From NCBI RefSeq assembly GCF_011074795.1, contig NZ_JAAMPF010000008.1:1-64000 (forward strand): a stretch of DNA of 64,000 nt, written 5' to 3'. A program made the position numbers and the translations under genes. This DNA comes from Marinobacter salicampi. Its GTDB lineage: Bacteria > Pseudomonadota > Gammaproteobacteria > Pseudomonadales > Oleiphilaceae. This document shows, one piece after another, positions 47,046 through 56,756 of the stretch; position 1 is the first letter of the stretch; each line of letters starts with the position of its first letter. Under the pieces are notes generated by a model that was given only the letters and a program-made list of their open reading frames with translations, made no database searches and was not told the DNA's origin.

Positions 47046-48415
47046 GGCTGGTCTCCTGCGGCTGTTTTCTCCAGCCATTGACGGCTTTGTTCGTCGGCCC
47101 GGGGGCTCAGTAGCATGCCCTCAATGGCAGGAATCAGGTCGTCCAGTATCAGCCGGTCACCAGGTTCCAGTCCGCCGCTGACCACAGCAAGCTCACCCTG
47201 TTGCCAGGCCAGAGTGACCGGTTGTCGTTGCAGGCGGTTATCGTCGTCGGCCAGATATACCACGCCCTGATGAACGGCGCTGGCTGGCACTACCAGCACC
47301 GGTTCGGGCGTCGGCGCAGTGATCGTCGCCTGAACAAACATGTTTCGTACCAGCGGTGGCCGTGCCGGGGGGTCGGCTTCGCGGTATGGCTCTTCCACCG
47401 TGATCACGGCCTGAACGGTGCGTGTGGCCGGATCAAGGCTGCCGGTAACACGGGTCAGCTTACCGGGCCAGTGGCTGTCAGGTGCACCGGTAGGCTGTAC
47501 CGAGACAGTCAGTGACGCCAGGGGCAATTGCTGGTGGAAGTCGGTAAAGCCCGCAGCAGCCCGGTTGTGATCTGGCAGATCAGGAACGCCTGGTAGCTGG
47601 AACAGCACGTTGCGAAACTCGGCTATCTCCAGCTGTACGGTGGCTTCGGCTGCGGTGATATCGTCTGCCACGAACAGGGTCTGGCCAGGATTTACCTGTT
47701 GGCCGGTTTCGATGTCGGACTGGTGAACCCGCATATCCCAGGGGGCTTCGAAACGGGTGTCTTCAAGGTCTTCCCGGGCATTGGCGAGGGCGGATTCACT
47801 GCGGGCCAGGCGGGCGTCCAGGGTATCCTTGCGAACGGGGATCAGGTTGAGCTGGTTTTGCAGGGACTGCACCGCCTGCTGTTGCTGCAGGGTGGCCCGC
47901 TGTTGTTCATCCAGCCGGGTTTCCGACAGGGCGCCACGACTCACCAGGATTCTGGCCCGTTCCAGTTCCCGCTGGGCCAGGTCCAGCCGACGGTTTTCCA
48001 GCGCCAGCAGCTCCCGCGTATTCCGCTGTTCCTGATCCAGTTGCCGCAGTTCCGCTTCAAGGCCGGCGATATCGGCTTTGGCCGCGGCCTCGGCCAGTTG
48101 GTAACGGGTAGTGTCAATCTGCAGCAGGTGGGTACCTGCGGCGATCAGGTTGCCGCTCTCCAGATCCGGGTGCCTCCTGGTTATGCGGCCGCCCACATTG
48201 GCCACAGCCTTCCAGCTCCGTGCGGGTAAGACCTGACCATAGCCACGGGCTTCGGTGCGGACGGTGAGGGGTGTGACTTCAAGGATCCTGGCCGGGGTTG
48301 TTGTAGCCTGTTCATCTGAGCGCTCCGGCGGTTGCTTCAGCTTTACCATTATCACCACGAAGGCGATGCCGGCGATCAGCGTCAGGGCGAGCGTAAATTT
48401 ATTCTTTCGGGTCAT
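47042..48415 (-). CDS. RND efflux periplasmic adaptor, second system
   Basis: A 457-residue membrane-fusion protein with one N-terminal anchor (NKFTLALTLIAGIAFVVIMVKLKQPP), a lipoyl half NVGGRITRRHPDLESGNLIAAGTHLLQID, and a long helical hairpin of about 100 residues (AEAAAKADIAGLEAELRQLDQE onward). The second lipoyl half is DTRFEAPWDMRVHQSDIETGQQV, followed by beta-barrel domains. ATG 48415 follows GGGAGACC and lies inside the last codons of the TetR gene (17-base overlap). Regulator, adaptor and permease are thus one operon. Confidence 0.9.
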   Translation of the reverse strand: MTRKNKFTLALTLIAGIAFVVIMVKLKQPPERSDEQATTTPARILEVTPLTVRTEARGYGQVLPARSWKAVANVGGRITRRHPDLESGNLIAAGTHLLQIDTTRYQLAEAAAKADIAGLEAELRQLDQEQRNTRELLALENRRLDLAQRELERARILVSRGALSETRLDEQQRATLQQQQAVQSLQNQLNLIPVRKDTLDARLARSESALANAREDLEDTRFEAPWDMRVHQSDIETGQQVNPGQTLFVADDITAAEATVQLEIAEFRNVLFQLPGVPDLPDHNRAAAGFTDFHQQLPLASLTVSVQPTGAPDSHWPGKLTRVTGSLDPATRTVQAVITVEEPYREADPPARPPLVRNMFVQATITAPTPEPVLVVPASAVHQGVVYLADDDNRLQRQPVTLAWQQGELAVVSGGLEPGDRLILDDLIPAIEGMLLSPRADEQSRQWLEKTAAGDQP

Positions 48416-49037
48416 GGCTGGTCTCCCGGAAGCTGGCGCTGAACAGCTTGAAAATTCGGGGCGCCGACTGTTCAATAGAGGCAATGTCATCACTCACCAT
48501 GGCCTGTACCACCAGGCCCTGGATGGCGCCAATGTAGAGCACCGCAGCGGCTTCGATGTCGATCGACGGGCTGATACGTTTCTGTTCAATACCCAGGTGC
48601 AGTAGCGAAATCACTTTCTGCCGGTAGAAGGCCAGAGTCTGGCGGATGATGCGCTTGGCGGGTTGGTTGCCCGGTTTCTGCAGCTCACCGAGCATGAGTC
48701 TGGGGATGCCCGGATGGCGGGCAATGAAACCAATATGTGCCAGGAACATGGCTTCCAGAGCTTTGTCGGCCTGTTCGTATTGGTCTGCAACACTGAATAC
48801 CCGCGTTGTCAGCTGGCCCGCTACCCACCCAGCTACTGACTCCCACAGGCTGCTCTTGTTGGGAAAGTGCTTGAAAAGAGCTCCTTGCGACACTCCCACC
48901 TTTTGAGCAATGCGGGCCGTGGTCAGGCTGGATGGGTCCTGCTCCGCACACAGATGCACCACGGCCTCAATGGTCTCGGACTGGCGTTGTTCAGTGCTTT
49001 GGTAAGTTCTTTTTACTGATTTTGAAGAAGGTATCAT
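48399..49037 (-). CDS. TetR-family repressor of the second RND system
   Basis: A 212-residue regulator. The N-terminal helix-turn-helix is LTTARIAQKVGVSQGALFKHFPNKSSLWESV (about residues 38-68), a clear TetR DNA-binding motif; the C-terminal ligand domain is divergent. It is the first gene of the TetR-adaptor-permease operon, and a perfect 18-base palindrome lies 20 bases upstream of its ATG, so autoregulation with derepression by a pump substrate is likely. Confidence 0.9.
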   Translation of the reverse strand: MIPSSKSVKRTYQSTEQRQSETIEAVVHLCAEQDPSSLTTARIAQKVGVSQGALFKHFPNKSSLWESVAGWVAGQLTTRVFSVADQYEQADKALEAMFLAHIGFIARHPGIPRLMLGELQKPGNQPAKRIIRQTLAFYRQKVISLLHLGIEQKRISPSIDIEAAAVLYIGAIQGLVVQAMVSDDIASIEQSAPRIFKLFSASFRETSHDPKE

Positions 49038-49056
49038 CTGCTCTATGCCATAAAAG

Positions 49057-49074
49057 AAAGTAATTAATTACTTT
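49057..49074. promoter_or_regulatory. probable TetR operator
   Basis: AAAGTAATTAATTACTTT is a perfect 18-base palindrome 20 bases upstream of the tetR-like ATG, the usual site for autoregulation. The sequence is AT-rich against a GC-rich background, which makes a chance palindrome of this length unlikely. Confidence 0.65.
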
Positions 49075-49180
49075 ATATTAAACGGCACAACTTGTTTTGC
49101 AAGTTTGGCGGCATAAGTATTTTTCGTGAAAAAGGTAAAGTTCTTACCGGTTACGAAAAAGTGAGCTTATGCAGCGCAGT

Positions 49181-49197
49181 GACATTACGGTAATGTC
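49181..49197. promoter_or_regulatory. second palindrome in the TetR-mnmE gap
   Basis: GACATTAC-G-GTAATGTC is a perfect 17-base palindrome, different in sequence from the proposed TetR operator. It lies 6 bases before the ATG of a 38-codon frame. It may be an operator for that frame or for a divergent promoter; the regulator is unknown. Confidence 0.45.
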
Positions 49198-49202
49198 CAA
49201 AC

Positions 49203-49319
49203 ATGGCTCACGTGTACAAACATTTTCTGGCAAAGGTAGAGGTCGATCAGGTCATTGTGGACAAGGAGGAGACTGAGTTCAGTCTTATTACTGAGGAGAC
49301 GCCGAAAGTCAGCGATTGA
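49203..49319 (+). CDS. possible 38-residue acidic peptide gene
   Basis: An ATG at 49203 opens a 38-codon plus-strand frame reading MAHVYKHFLAKVEVDQVIVD and ending ITEETPKVSD, with plausible codon use. No ribosome site precedes it; a palindrome takes that place. It is in the 343-base gap between the TetR gene and mnmE (convergent with mnmE). It may be a small real gene, the tail of a decayed one, or chance. Confidence 0.3.
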   Translation: MAHVYKHFLAKVEVDQVIVDKEETEFSLITEETPKVSD

Positions 49320-49380
49320 ATGGTTCGGTTTAGGAAAGACGGCAGGTGGGCTTTTTGATGTTAATGCAATACACCTAGTT

Positions 49381-50745
49381 CTACTTCCCTATACAGAAAC
49401 TGCTGAATATCTTGCCCAGCAGATCGTCCGGGGTCATGGCACCGGTAATTTCCCCGAGAGCATCCTGGGCCGCGCGAAGGTCTTCCGCCAATAGCTCGCC
49501 GGCGCCATAGCCGATCAGTTGTCCTGCACCCTGGGCCAGTTGATCTCGGGCCTTCTCCAGCGCATCAAGATGTCGACGACGGGCCAGGAAACCGCCCTCA
49601 GTGGAGTTGGCGTAGCCCATGCACTCTTTCAGATGATCCCGCAGCAGTTCCAGCCCTTCGGCCGATCGCGCGGCCAGCCTGATAACAGGGCTACCAGACT
49701 CCTCCGAAACACCGACTGGTTCCCCGGACAGATCCACCTTGTTGCGAATGACCGTCAGTGGCGCCCCGGCCGGTAACTGGTGGATAAAGTCCGGCCAGAT
49801 CAGGCCCGGTTCGGTTTCTGTAGTGGTGGTGGCATCAACCATAAGAAGGATGCGGTCAGCCTGGCGAATTTCATCCCAGGCCCTGGCTATACCAATACGC
49901 TCGACCTCATCCGGGCTGTCCCGTAGGCCGGCGGTATCAATCACATGCAAGGGCATGCCATCGATCTGTATATGTTCGCGAAGTACATCCCGGGTTGTTC
50001 CCTCAATGGCCGTTACGATGGCAGCCTCACGCCCGGCCAGGGCATTCAGCAGACTGGATTTACCGGCATTGGGCCTGCCGGCGATGACCACTCTCATGCC
50101 ATCTCTGAGAATGGTCCCTTGCTGGGCTTCTGCCAGTATCTGTTCGAGCTCTTCACGGATGGCTTTCAGGTCCCCGGCGACCTTGCCGTCAGCCAGGAAA
50201 TCTATCTCCTCTTCCGGAAAATCAATGGCCGCTTCAACGTATATGCGCAGGTGGGTCAGGCGCTCAACAAGGCTGTCGATCTGCCGTGAAAATGCACCCT
50301 GAAGGGAGCGTACTGCACAGCGGGCTGCCTGTTCGGAGCTGCTTTCAATCAGATCCGCTATGGCCTCTGCCTGAGCCAGGTCCAGCTTGTCATTCAGGAA
50401 GGCCCGTTCCGAGAATTCCCCCGGCCGGGCCAGTCTGGCGCCCATGGCACATACCAGGCGTAAAAGCATGCCAAGAATGACTGTGCCGCCATGGCCCTGG
50501 AGCTCGAACACATCCTCGCCAGTGAAGGAGTGCGGGTTGGGAAAATACAGCCCGATACCTTCATCAATGGCGGAGCCGTCGAGATCCCGGAAGGGGCCAA
50601 AATGAGCATAGCGCGGTTTCGGCGCAAAGCCGAGGATCGTTTCTGCCAGCGTCAGGGCCAGGGGTCCGGACACACGCACGATGCCAACCCCTGCCTGGCC
50701 GGGGGCGGTGGCAATAGCCGCTATGGTGTCACCGGTCTGACTCAT
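49381..50745 (-). CDS. mnmE: tRNA modification GTPase MnmE
   Basis: A 454-residue GTPase that partners MnmG in wobble-uridine modification. N-terminal [23 protein letters not shown] binds formyl-THF, the G-domain motif [16 protein letters not shown] is central, and IRNKVD is the G4 motif. The end FCIGK carries the conserved CxGK Cys. ATG 50745 follows AGGAGG; the longer frame is an overlap with yidC. In the usual order mnmG would follow, but here mnmG is 17.6 kb away. Confidence 0.97.
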   Translation of the reverse strand: MSQTGDTIAAIATAPGQAGVGIVRVSGPLALTLAETILGFAPKPRYAHFGPFRDLDGSAIDEGIGLYFPNPHSFTGEDVFELQGHGGTVILGMLLRLVCAMGARLARPGEFSERAFLNDKLDLAQAEAIADLIESSSEQAARCAVRSLQGAFSRQIDSLVERLTHLRIYVEAAIDFPEEEIDFLADGKVAGDLKAIREELEQILAEAQQGTILRDGMRVVIAGRPNAGKSSLLNALAGREAAIVTAIEGTTRDVLREHIQIDGMPLHVIDTAGLRDSPDEVERIGIARAWDEIRQADRILLMVDATTTTETEPGLIWPDFIHQLPAGAPLTVIRNKVDLSGEPVGVSEESGSPVIRLAARSAEGLELLRDHLKECMGYANSTEGGFLARRRHLDALEKARDQLAQGAGQLIGYGAGELLAEDLRAAQDALGEITGAMTPDDLLGKIFSSFCIGK

Positions 50746-50772
50746 GACTGGCCTCCTGGACGAACTCTTCAT

Positions 50773-50800
50773 AAAAAAGGGCCCCGGAAGGAGCCCTTTA
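50773..50800 (-). terminator. terminator between yidC and mnmE
   Basis: On the minus strand AAAGGGCTCC-TTCC-GGGGCCCTTTTTT forms a stem with one G-T pair and a T-run. It lies 16 bases after yidC, so mnmE may be partly insulated from the rpmH-rnpA-yidC transcript. Confidence 0.85.
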
Positions 50801-50816
50801 GCAACTACGGCCAGGG

Positions 50817-52538
50817 TCAGTGTTTTCTGCTGGCCACGTCTGCTTCGATCTTGCGGGTAATGTACCACTGCTGGGCAATGGACAACACGTTGTTGGTCAG
50901 CCAGTACAGAACCAGACCAGCCGGGAACCAGAGGAAGAAGACGGTAAAGATCACCGGCATCATCTTCATGACCTTCGCCTGCATAGGGTCCGGCGGGGTC
51001 GGATTCAGGCTCATCTGGATGAACATGCTGGCGCCCATCAGGATCGGCAGGATGAAATAAGGGTCCATGACCGAGAGATCCTGAATCCACAGCATGAAGG
51101 GCGCATGCCGAAGCTGCACACTTTCAAACAGGACCCAGTACAGGGCAATGAATACCGGCATCTGCACAAGTATGGGCAGACAGCCCCCGAGAGGGTTGAT
51201 CTTCTCCTTTTTGTACAACGCCATCATTTCCTGGGACATGCGCTGACGGTCGTCCCCATACAGCTCTTTCAGGCGAGTCAGTTGCGGTGCCACTGCCCGC
51301 ATTCGTGCCATGGAGCGGTAGCTGGTAGCCGAGAGCTTGAAGAACAGAGCCTTGACCACCACTGTCAGCAGGATAATCGCCACACCCCAGTTACCAACCA
51401 GGCCGTGGAGCCAGTCCAGGAGTAAAAACAAGGGGTAGGCAATAAAGAACAGGAAGCCGAAATCCACCGTCCGGTCCAGGTTCGGCGCTATGTCTTCCAG
51501 ACGCTCAATGATCTTCGGACCAATATAGGCACGGGCATGGGTTTCGCCAGTCTGGCCGGGCTCAACCACGGTCGCCGGACTGACAAAGCCCATGACATAG
51601 AGACTGTCACGCCGGTTGGTCTGGAACTGGTGTGTCTGGTCCTGCTGGGGAATCCAGGCGCTCAGAAAGTAATGCTGCAGGAAGGCCAGCCAGCCACCGT
51701 TGACGTTCATCTTGATAGGATCTTCCCGAAGATCATCAAAATCATACTTTTCATAGGGATCTTCGGGAGTGCTGACAACCAGGCCCAGGAATGACTGGAT
51801 ACCCATCGAGTTCTGGGCGGTTTGATCGGGACTCTGATCCCTGATGATCTTGCCGGTAAAATTGCCCTGCCAGGTGCTGTCGGATTGGTTGTCTATCTGG
51901 TACCGGACATCGATTTCATAACTGTTCCGGTTCAACACGTACTGTTTGGTGACCGCCACGCCGGAGTCGCTGGTGAAGGAAAGATTGAGGGTCAGGGTGT
52001 CCTGGCCATCCTCCAGCCGGAAGCTGTCTGTTTCTGCCGTGTACACAGGCGTTGGTCCGACCCGGCGACTGTCAAAGCCGTCGCGGCCTATCAGTCCGCT
52101 CTCCATGACATAGGTGCGATTCTGGGTATTCTGAAGCAGCCTCAGGGGCTCTTCGCTGTCCAGAGTGCGGTCGTGCTTGAGCATTGCTGCTTCAACAATA
52201 TGTCCGCCAATACGATCGACTTTCAGTTCCAGAACGTCGGTGGTAACCGTGATGATGCGGTTGTCTACCTGTGACCGGTCAGAGGCGGTCGCAGCGTCCG
52301 AGACGCCGGTATCAGCTGTCGCCTCTGGCGTGGAAAATTCCTCATCATCGACGGTATCCGCAGATGGTTCGCCACGGCCATCGGTTTCAGACCCGTTCCC
52401 GTTTCCATTGACGGTCTCTGCCCGTTGTTCTGTGACCTGTGATGGTCTGGGTTGGTTGTAGTCTTCATTCCAGGCCAGAACCATCATGTAACTTACGATG
52501 GCCAGACCAGCAAACAATATGATTCGTTGAATGTCCAT
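50817..52538 (-). CDS. yidC: membrane protein insertase YidC
   Basis: A 573-residue insertase acting with or without SecYEG. The N-terminal helix ([21 protein letters not shown]), an acidic linker, then the large periplasmic beta-sandwich (about 90-340) are followed by the C-terminal Oxa1-like core ([44 protein letters not shown], with the hydrophilic-groove Arg) and helices to the end. Gammaproteobacterial length. Confidence 0.97.
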   Translation of the reverse strand: MDIQRIILFAGLAIVSYMMVLAWNEDYNQPRPSQVTEQRAETVNGNGNGSETDGRGEPSADTVDDEEFSTPEATADTGVSDAATASDRSQVDNRIITVTTDVLELKVDRIGGHIVEAAMLKHDRTLDSEEPLRLLQNTQNRTYVMESGLIGRDGFDSRRVGPTPVYTAETDSFRLEDGQDTLTLNLSFTSDSGVAVTKQYVLNRNSYEIDVRYQIDNQSDSTWQGNFTGKIIRDQSPDQTAQNSMGIQSFLGLVVSTPEDPYEKYDFDDLREDPIKMNVNGGWLAFLQHYFLSAWIPQQDQTHQFQTNRRDSLYVMGFVSPATVVEPGQTGETHARAYIGPKIIERLEDIAPNLDRTVDFGFLFFIAYPLFLLLDWLHGLVGNWGVAIILLTVVVKALFFKLSATSYRSMARMRAVAPQLTRLKELYGDDRQRMSQEMMALYKKEKINPLGGCLPILVQMPVFIALYWVLFESVQLRHAPFMLWIQDLSVMDPYFILPILMGASMFIQMSLNPTPPDPMQAKVMKMMPVIFTVFFLWFPAGLVLYWLTNNVLSIAQQWYITRKIEADVASRKH

Positions 52539-52542
52539 AAAC

Positions 52543-52842
52543 TCAGGGCGTCGTCTGGTTGGTAGCGTTTTGGGTAGCGTTTTTCCGGGTGGAGCAATGA
52601 CAGTCTGTACAGGCGTTGCGAAGTTTCACAGAATCGGGAACGGGATCATAGCCCCCTTCAGCCCAGGGATGGCAACGCAACAGGCGTTTCAGCGTCAGAA
52701 TAAGGCCCTTCAGTCCGCCGTGACGCTCGATGGCTTCGATGGCGTAGGCTGAGCAGGTGGGATAGTGCCGGCAATGACTGGCCATCATCGGGCTTAGGGC
52801 GTAACGATAAAAACGGATTGGCATTAGCAGAAGCTTGCGCAT
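52543..52842 (-). CDS. yidD: membrane protein insertion efficiency factor YidD
   Basis: A 99-residue protein with the compact YidD core [56 protein letters not shown]; the Cys-rich tail is variable. It helps membrane protein insertion next to YidC. The ATG overlaps the rnpA stop as TGATG, and only 4 bases separate it from yidC. Confidence 0.94.
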   Translation of the reverse strand: MRKLLLMPIRFYRYALSPMMASHCRHYPTCSAYAIEAIERHGGLKGLILTLKRLLRCHPWAEGGYDPVPDSVKLRNACTDCHCSTRKNATQNATNQTTP

Positions 52843-53246
52843 CAACCGTTTCCCTTGTTTGCGGCGACTGAGGACTGGTCAGTTTGCTGACTTTGCGCTG
52901 ACTTCCGTATCAATCGTTGCCAGATGTCTTCCAGCATCCTGCTTACGTCGGTGTTGGCTATGTCTACCAGGCCCTGACGGCTAAGAACGACAATGTCGAC
53001 AGCGGGCAACCCAGGCTGGTGCCTGAAGGTCTCGCGTACCTGCCGCTTGATGCGATTGCGCTGGACTGCGAGTTTCAGATTCTTCTTTGAGAAAACCAGG
53101 CCCACTCTGGGGTGCCCCAGATCATTGGGTGTGGCAAGAATCAGAAAATGACGATGGGGTACGCGTATCCGCACATCGTCGAAGACGCCGCTGTAATCGC
53201 GAGGGGTAAGTAACCTGGACGATTTTGGAAAGCCGGACGTCTTCAC
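52842..53246 (-). CDS. rnpA: ribonuclease P protein component RnpA
   Basis: A 134-residue basic protein that assists the RNase P RNA in 5' maturation of tRNAs. The RNR signature is in [14 protein letters not shown], preceded by [16 protein letters not shown] 13-base gap follows rpmH. Confidence 0.95.
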   Translation of the reverse strand: MKTSGFPKSSRLLTPRDYSGVFDDVRIRVPHRHFLILATPNDLGHPRVGLVFSKKNLKLAVQRNRIKRQVRETFRHQPGLPAVDIVVLSRQGLVDIANTDVSRMLEDIWQRLIRKSAQSQQTDQSSVAANKGNG

Positions 53247-53259
53247 GAATCAGCGAAGA

Positions 53260-53394
53260 TTATGCGGACAGACGTGCACGGCCTTTGGCACGACGACGGG
53301 CCAGCACCTTGCGGCCGTTAGCAGTGGCCATACGGGCACGGAAGCCGTGGACGCGCTTACGCTTCAGGACGCTGGGTTGAAACGTTCTTTTCAT
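53260..53394 (-). CDS. rpmH: 50S ribosomal protein L34
   Basis: A 44-residue, highly basic ribosomal protein: [20 protein letters not shown], then an Arg/Lys-rich tail ending ARLSA. It is nearly identical to the family consensus and shorter than most gene-finding cutoffs. The promoter of the rpmH operon and oriC lie upstream. Confidence 0.98.
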   Translation of the reverse strand: MKRTFQPSVLKRKRVHGFRARMATANGRKVLARRRAKGRARLSA

Positions 53395-53559
53395 GGGATG
53401 CTCTCACGTGTCGAAATTGAATATCAGATATTGGCTGTAAAATGAACAGCGAAATAGGAGCGGCATTCTAGACAATGTGGCGTTCAAATTCAATGGGTAA
53501 GTATTCAGCAGTTTCAGGTAGGGCCAGGGGCAGGCTGAATGATCAGACCGGCTCCGTGT

Positions 53560-54000
53560 AATTACATCATTAGGTTTTCTTAAATCTTTAAGTCTTTTCT
53601 ACTACTACTGTTATTACTGAGCCTGTTTTCTGTGGATAACCGTTTTTATCGCTTACTAGTCATAGACTTGGGTTAATGGCAAGCCGGTGCATGAGTGGCC
53701 TTGAGGCCTGTGGGTAACTGCCTCACGGTTTGTGGACAACTTCAGGTTCGGCTTGGCTGAAGGTTATTCATGGTTCCGTCCCGGGGTTACACACAGGGTC
53801 GGGGCCCCTTCGCGCACAGGTGCCTGTTAGTAAGTTTCTGAATGTTGTTTTCTGTACACAAGCCTGTAGGTAAGTCTGTAACATAATGAAAAATAATATT
53901 AAAAATTTCCACAGGCTGTTTATTAACTACGTTTAGGGCTTTTACTTGGGGGTGGCGGAGAGTAGAATTCTGGGTCATCTCAACTACAGGTTCGGGTAGC
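53560..54000. other. probable chromosomal origin oriC (rpmH-dnaA gap)
   Basis: A 648-base gap without genes separates divergent rpmH and dnaA. It holds one perfect DnaA box (TGTGGATAA, 53631-53639) and several one-mismatch boxes (TGTGGGTAA at 53709, TGTGGACAA at 53731, TTACACACA at 53787). AT-rich blocks lie at 53561-53640 (including TTAAATCTTTAAGTCTTTTC) and 53880-53935. The rpmH-dnaA gap is the established oriC in Pseudomonas. Gene strand bias flips here. The sequence also contains the dnaA promoter. Confidence 0.75.
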
Positions 54001-54042
54001 ACCGTTCCGTGACTATTCCCACCGCATCGGAGGCAGGCTGTC

Positions 54043-55494
54043 GTGCCGCAAAGAATTTGGCATCAATGTCTTGAAGTGCTCAGGGATGAGTTTCCTGCCC
54101 AGCAGTTCAATACCTGGTTAAGGCCTTTGCAGTCGGATCATCGCGAAGGCCAGTTGATGCTGTTTGCGCCAAACCGGTTTGTTATGGACTGGGTTAACGA
54201 GAAGTACCTGCACCGTATTGAAGAAGTCCTCAAGGACATTGAGGGCGGTCAGGCTCCGCGGGTGAACATGAAAGTGGGTTCGGCTCCAAGGGCCGGAGAA
54301 CTGGTATCTTCCTCGGAGTCCGAGAAAGTCAGGCGGTCGGTGGTGCCAGACGAAGCTGGTACCGTCAATGCTGAAGAACAGGGAATAGCGGCGAGCTCTG
54401 TGGATCGGGCGTTTCGTGCAAGCAATCAGCAGAGTGATCGTCGCTCTGTTCAGGTTGAGGGGGGAATCAAACACCAGAGCTTTCTCAACGAAGGTTTCAC
54501 CTTTGACACCTTTGTGGAAGGCAAGTCGAACCAGCTGGCCCGGGCTGCCTCGATGCAGGTGGCGGAAAACCCCGGCGGTGCCTATAACCCGCTGTTTCTT
54601 TATGGCGGTGTCGGTCTGGGTAAAACCCACCTGATGCACGCTATCGGAAACGAGATCGTACGTCGGACACCTGGCGCCAAGGTGGCCTATCTCAGGTCCG
54701 AACGTTTCGTGGCAGACATGGTCAAGGCCCTTCAGCTGAACGCCATCAACGAGTTCAAACGTTATTATCGTTCGGTGGATGCGTTGCTGATAGACGACAT
54801 CCAGTTCTTTGCCCGCAAGGAACGTTCCCAGGAAGAGTTTTTTCACACCTTCAATGCGTTGCTTGAAGGTGGCCAGCAAGTGATCGTGACCTGCGACCGG
54901 TTTCCAAAGGAAATCGTTGATATGGAAGAGCGCCTCAAGTCCCGTTTTGGGTGGGGCCTCCAGGTGATGGTTGAGCCGCCAGAACTGGAGACCCGGGTCG
55001 CGATCCTGATGAAAAAGGCGGAACAGGTAAACGTTCGTTTGAGCAGTGAAGCGGCCTTTTTTATTGCCCAGAAGATACGCTCGAACGTCCGAGAGCTAGA
55101 AGGAGCGCTTCGTCTGGTGATAGCGAACGCTCACTTCACCGGCTCTGAAATTACGCCGCCTTTTATTCGCGAGAGCCTGAAAGACCTGTTGGCCCTGCAT
55201 GAGAAGCAGGTCAGTATTGATAATATACAGCGCACGGTGGCGGAGTATTACAAGATCAAGGTTGCCGATCTGCTGTCCAAGCGCCGGACCCGGGTGGTGA
55301 CGCGACCGCGGCAGGTCGCCATGTCCCTGGCCAAGGAATTGACCAATCACAGCCTCCCGGAAATCGGCGACGCGTTCGGCGGTAGGGACCACACAACGGT
55401 TCTTCATGCCTGTAAGAAGATTGTGGAATTGCAGGGGACGGATCCCAATATAAGAGAAGACTACCAGAACTTTATGCGGCTGCTGACAACCTGA
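54043..55494 (+). CDS. dnaA: replication initiator DnaA
   Basis: A 483-residue AAA+ initiator that opens oriC. Domain I begins [29 protein letters not shown]; after a variable linker the P-loop GGVGLGKTH is at 188-196, Walker B is LLIDDIQFF, and domain IV carries the [18 protein letters not shown]-binding signature. The start is GTG 54043, with GGAGG 12 bases upstream. It heads the dnaA-dnaN cluster. Confidence 0.98.
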   Translation: MPQRIWHQCLEVLRDEFPAQQFNTWLRPLQSDHREGQLMLFAPNRFVMDWVNEKYLHRIEEVLKDIEGGQAPRVNMKVGSAPRAGELVSSSESEKVRRSVVPDEAGTVNAEEQGIAASSVDRAFRASNQQSDRRSVQVEGGIKHQSFLNEGFTFDTFVEGKSNQLARAASMQVAENPGGAYNPLFLYGGVGLGKTHLMHAIGNEIVRRTPGAKVAYLRSERFVADMVKALQLNAINEFKRYYRSVDALLIDDIQFFARKERSQEEFFHTFNALLEGGQQVIVTCDRFPKEIVDMEERLKSRFGWGLQVMVEPPELETRVAILMKKAEQVNVRLSSEAAFFIAQKIRSNVRELEGALRLVIANAHFTGSEITPPFIRESLKDLLALHEKQVSIDNIQRTVAEYYKIKVADLLSKRRTRVVTRPRQVAMSLAKELTNHSLPEIGDAFGGRDHTTVLHACKKIVELQGTDPNIREDYQNFMRLLTT

Positions 55495-55553
55495 TTTTCG
55501 GGCTCTGTCACATCCGGTGAACCTTCAACTCCTATATAAGAATGCTGAGTGCC

Positions 55554-56657
55554 ATGAAACTGACGATCAGCCGAGAATCCCTGTTAACGCCCCTGCAATC
55601 CATTGCAGGTGTGGTGGAGCGCAAGCAGACCATGCCGGTGCTTTCCAATGTTCTGCTGGTCGCTGAGGAAAACCACCTCACCCTGACCGGTACCAACATG
55701 GAAGTGGAACTGATCGGTCGGGTGACGCCGGTTCATGTGGACCAGCCCGGTCGTATTACCGTTCCGGCCAGGAAGCTTTCCGATATTTGCCGGGCGCTGG
55801 GTGATGAGTCGCCCATTGAGCTGGCGCTGGAAGGCGACCGGCTGCACCTTCGTTGTGGGGCGAGTCATTTTACCCTGTCTACCCTGCCGGCCGAGCACTT
55901 TCCCAATGTGGAGGACGAGCCCGAGAGTTTCCGGCTTGAGCTGGCCCAGCGAGACCTGGGCAAAATGCTCGATGCCACCGCCTTCGCCATGGCCCAGCAG
56001 GACGTTCGCTATTACCTGAACGGGCTGCTGCTCGAAGTAGACAAGGATCACGTACGCACCGTCGCCACCGATGGCCATCGTCTTGCCATGTCCCATCTGG
56101 ACATGCAGACAGGTTGCCCGGAATTGCGCCAGGTAATCGTACCCCGCAAAGGTGTGCTGGAATTGGCCAGACTGCTGGATGAAGTTGAAACACCGGTTAC
56201 CCTGGTCATCGGCGATAACCATCTCAGGGCCACTGTGGGCAGCTATACCTTTACCTCTAAGCTGATCGAAGGCAAGTTCCCTGACTACAACCGTGTTATC
56301 CCCCGTGGTGGCGATAAGATCGTCCTGGCTGACCGGTCGACCCTGAAAAATATGCTGCAGCGGGCCGGTATTCTGTCCCACGAAAACATCCGTGGCGTCC
56401 GGCTGAACCTGGCACCCAATGAACTCCAGGTGTTCGCCAACAATCCGGATCAGGAACAGGCTGAGGATGCCCTGGCGGTTGAGTACCAGGGTGAACCGCT
56501 GCAGATTGGTTTTAACGTCGGCTACCTTGTCGATGTGCTGAATGCCCTGGACGATGATCAGGTCAAGCTTACGCTGGCGAACCCGAACAGCAGTGCCCTG
56601 ATCGAATCCCAGAGTGATACCAGTTGTCTTTATGTCGTTATGCCGATGCGGCTATAG
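55554..56657 (+). CDS. dnaN: DNA polymerase III beta sliding clamp DnaN
   Basis: A 367-residue ring-forming clamp with three repeated domains (MKLTISRESLLTPLQSIAGVVERKQTMPVLSNVLL in the first). It ends YVVMPMRL, the usual C-terminus. ATG 55554 was chosen over a GTG-type start four codons upstream because the family begins MKLTI. It is 59 bases after dnaA. Confidence 0.98.
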   Translation: MKLTISRESLLTPLQSIAGVVERKQTMPVLSNVLLVAEENHLTLTGTNMEVELIGRVTPVHVDQPGRITVPARKLSDICRALGDESPIELALEGDRLHLRCGASHFTLSTLPAEHFPNVEDEPESFRLELAQRDLGKMLDATAFAMAQQDVRYYLNGLLLEVDKDHVRTVATDGHRLAMSHLDMQTGCPELRQVIVPRKGVLELARLLDEVETPVTLVIGDNHLRATVGSYTFTSKLIEGKFPDYNRVIPRGGDKIVLADRSTLKNMLQRAGILSHENIRGVRLNLAPNELQVFANNPDQEQAEDALAVEYQGEPLQIGFNVGYLVDVLNALDDDQVKLTLANPNSSALIESQSDTSCLYVVMPMRL

Positions 56658-56756
56658 AGGGTCGCGGAAGTCGGTCTGGTGTTTCTCTGGCCGGGCCGGC
56701 TTCATTTATCAGTAGAAAACCAGAGCGATAAAATGGACGAACAAGGGAGTAGCCTT

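Noticed and set aside
50745..51090. 115-residue extension of mnmE
   Set aside because: It is an out-of-frame reading of yidC and a terminator; the conserved MnmE start with AGGAGG is at 50745.
53787..54002. 71-residue minus-strand frame in the rpmH-dnaA gap
   Set aside because: It lies within the DnaA-box cluster, has no ribosome site and no similarity to known proteins.
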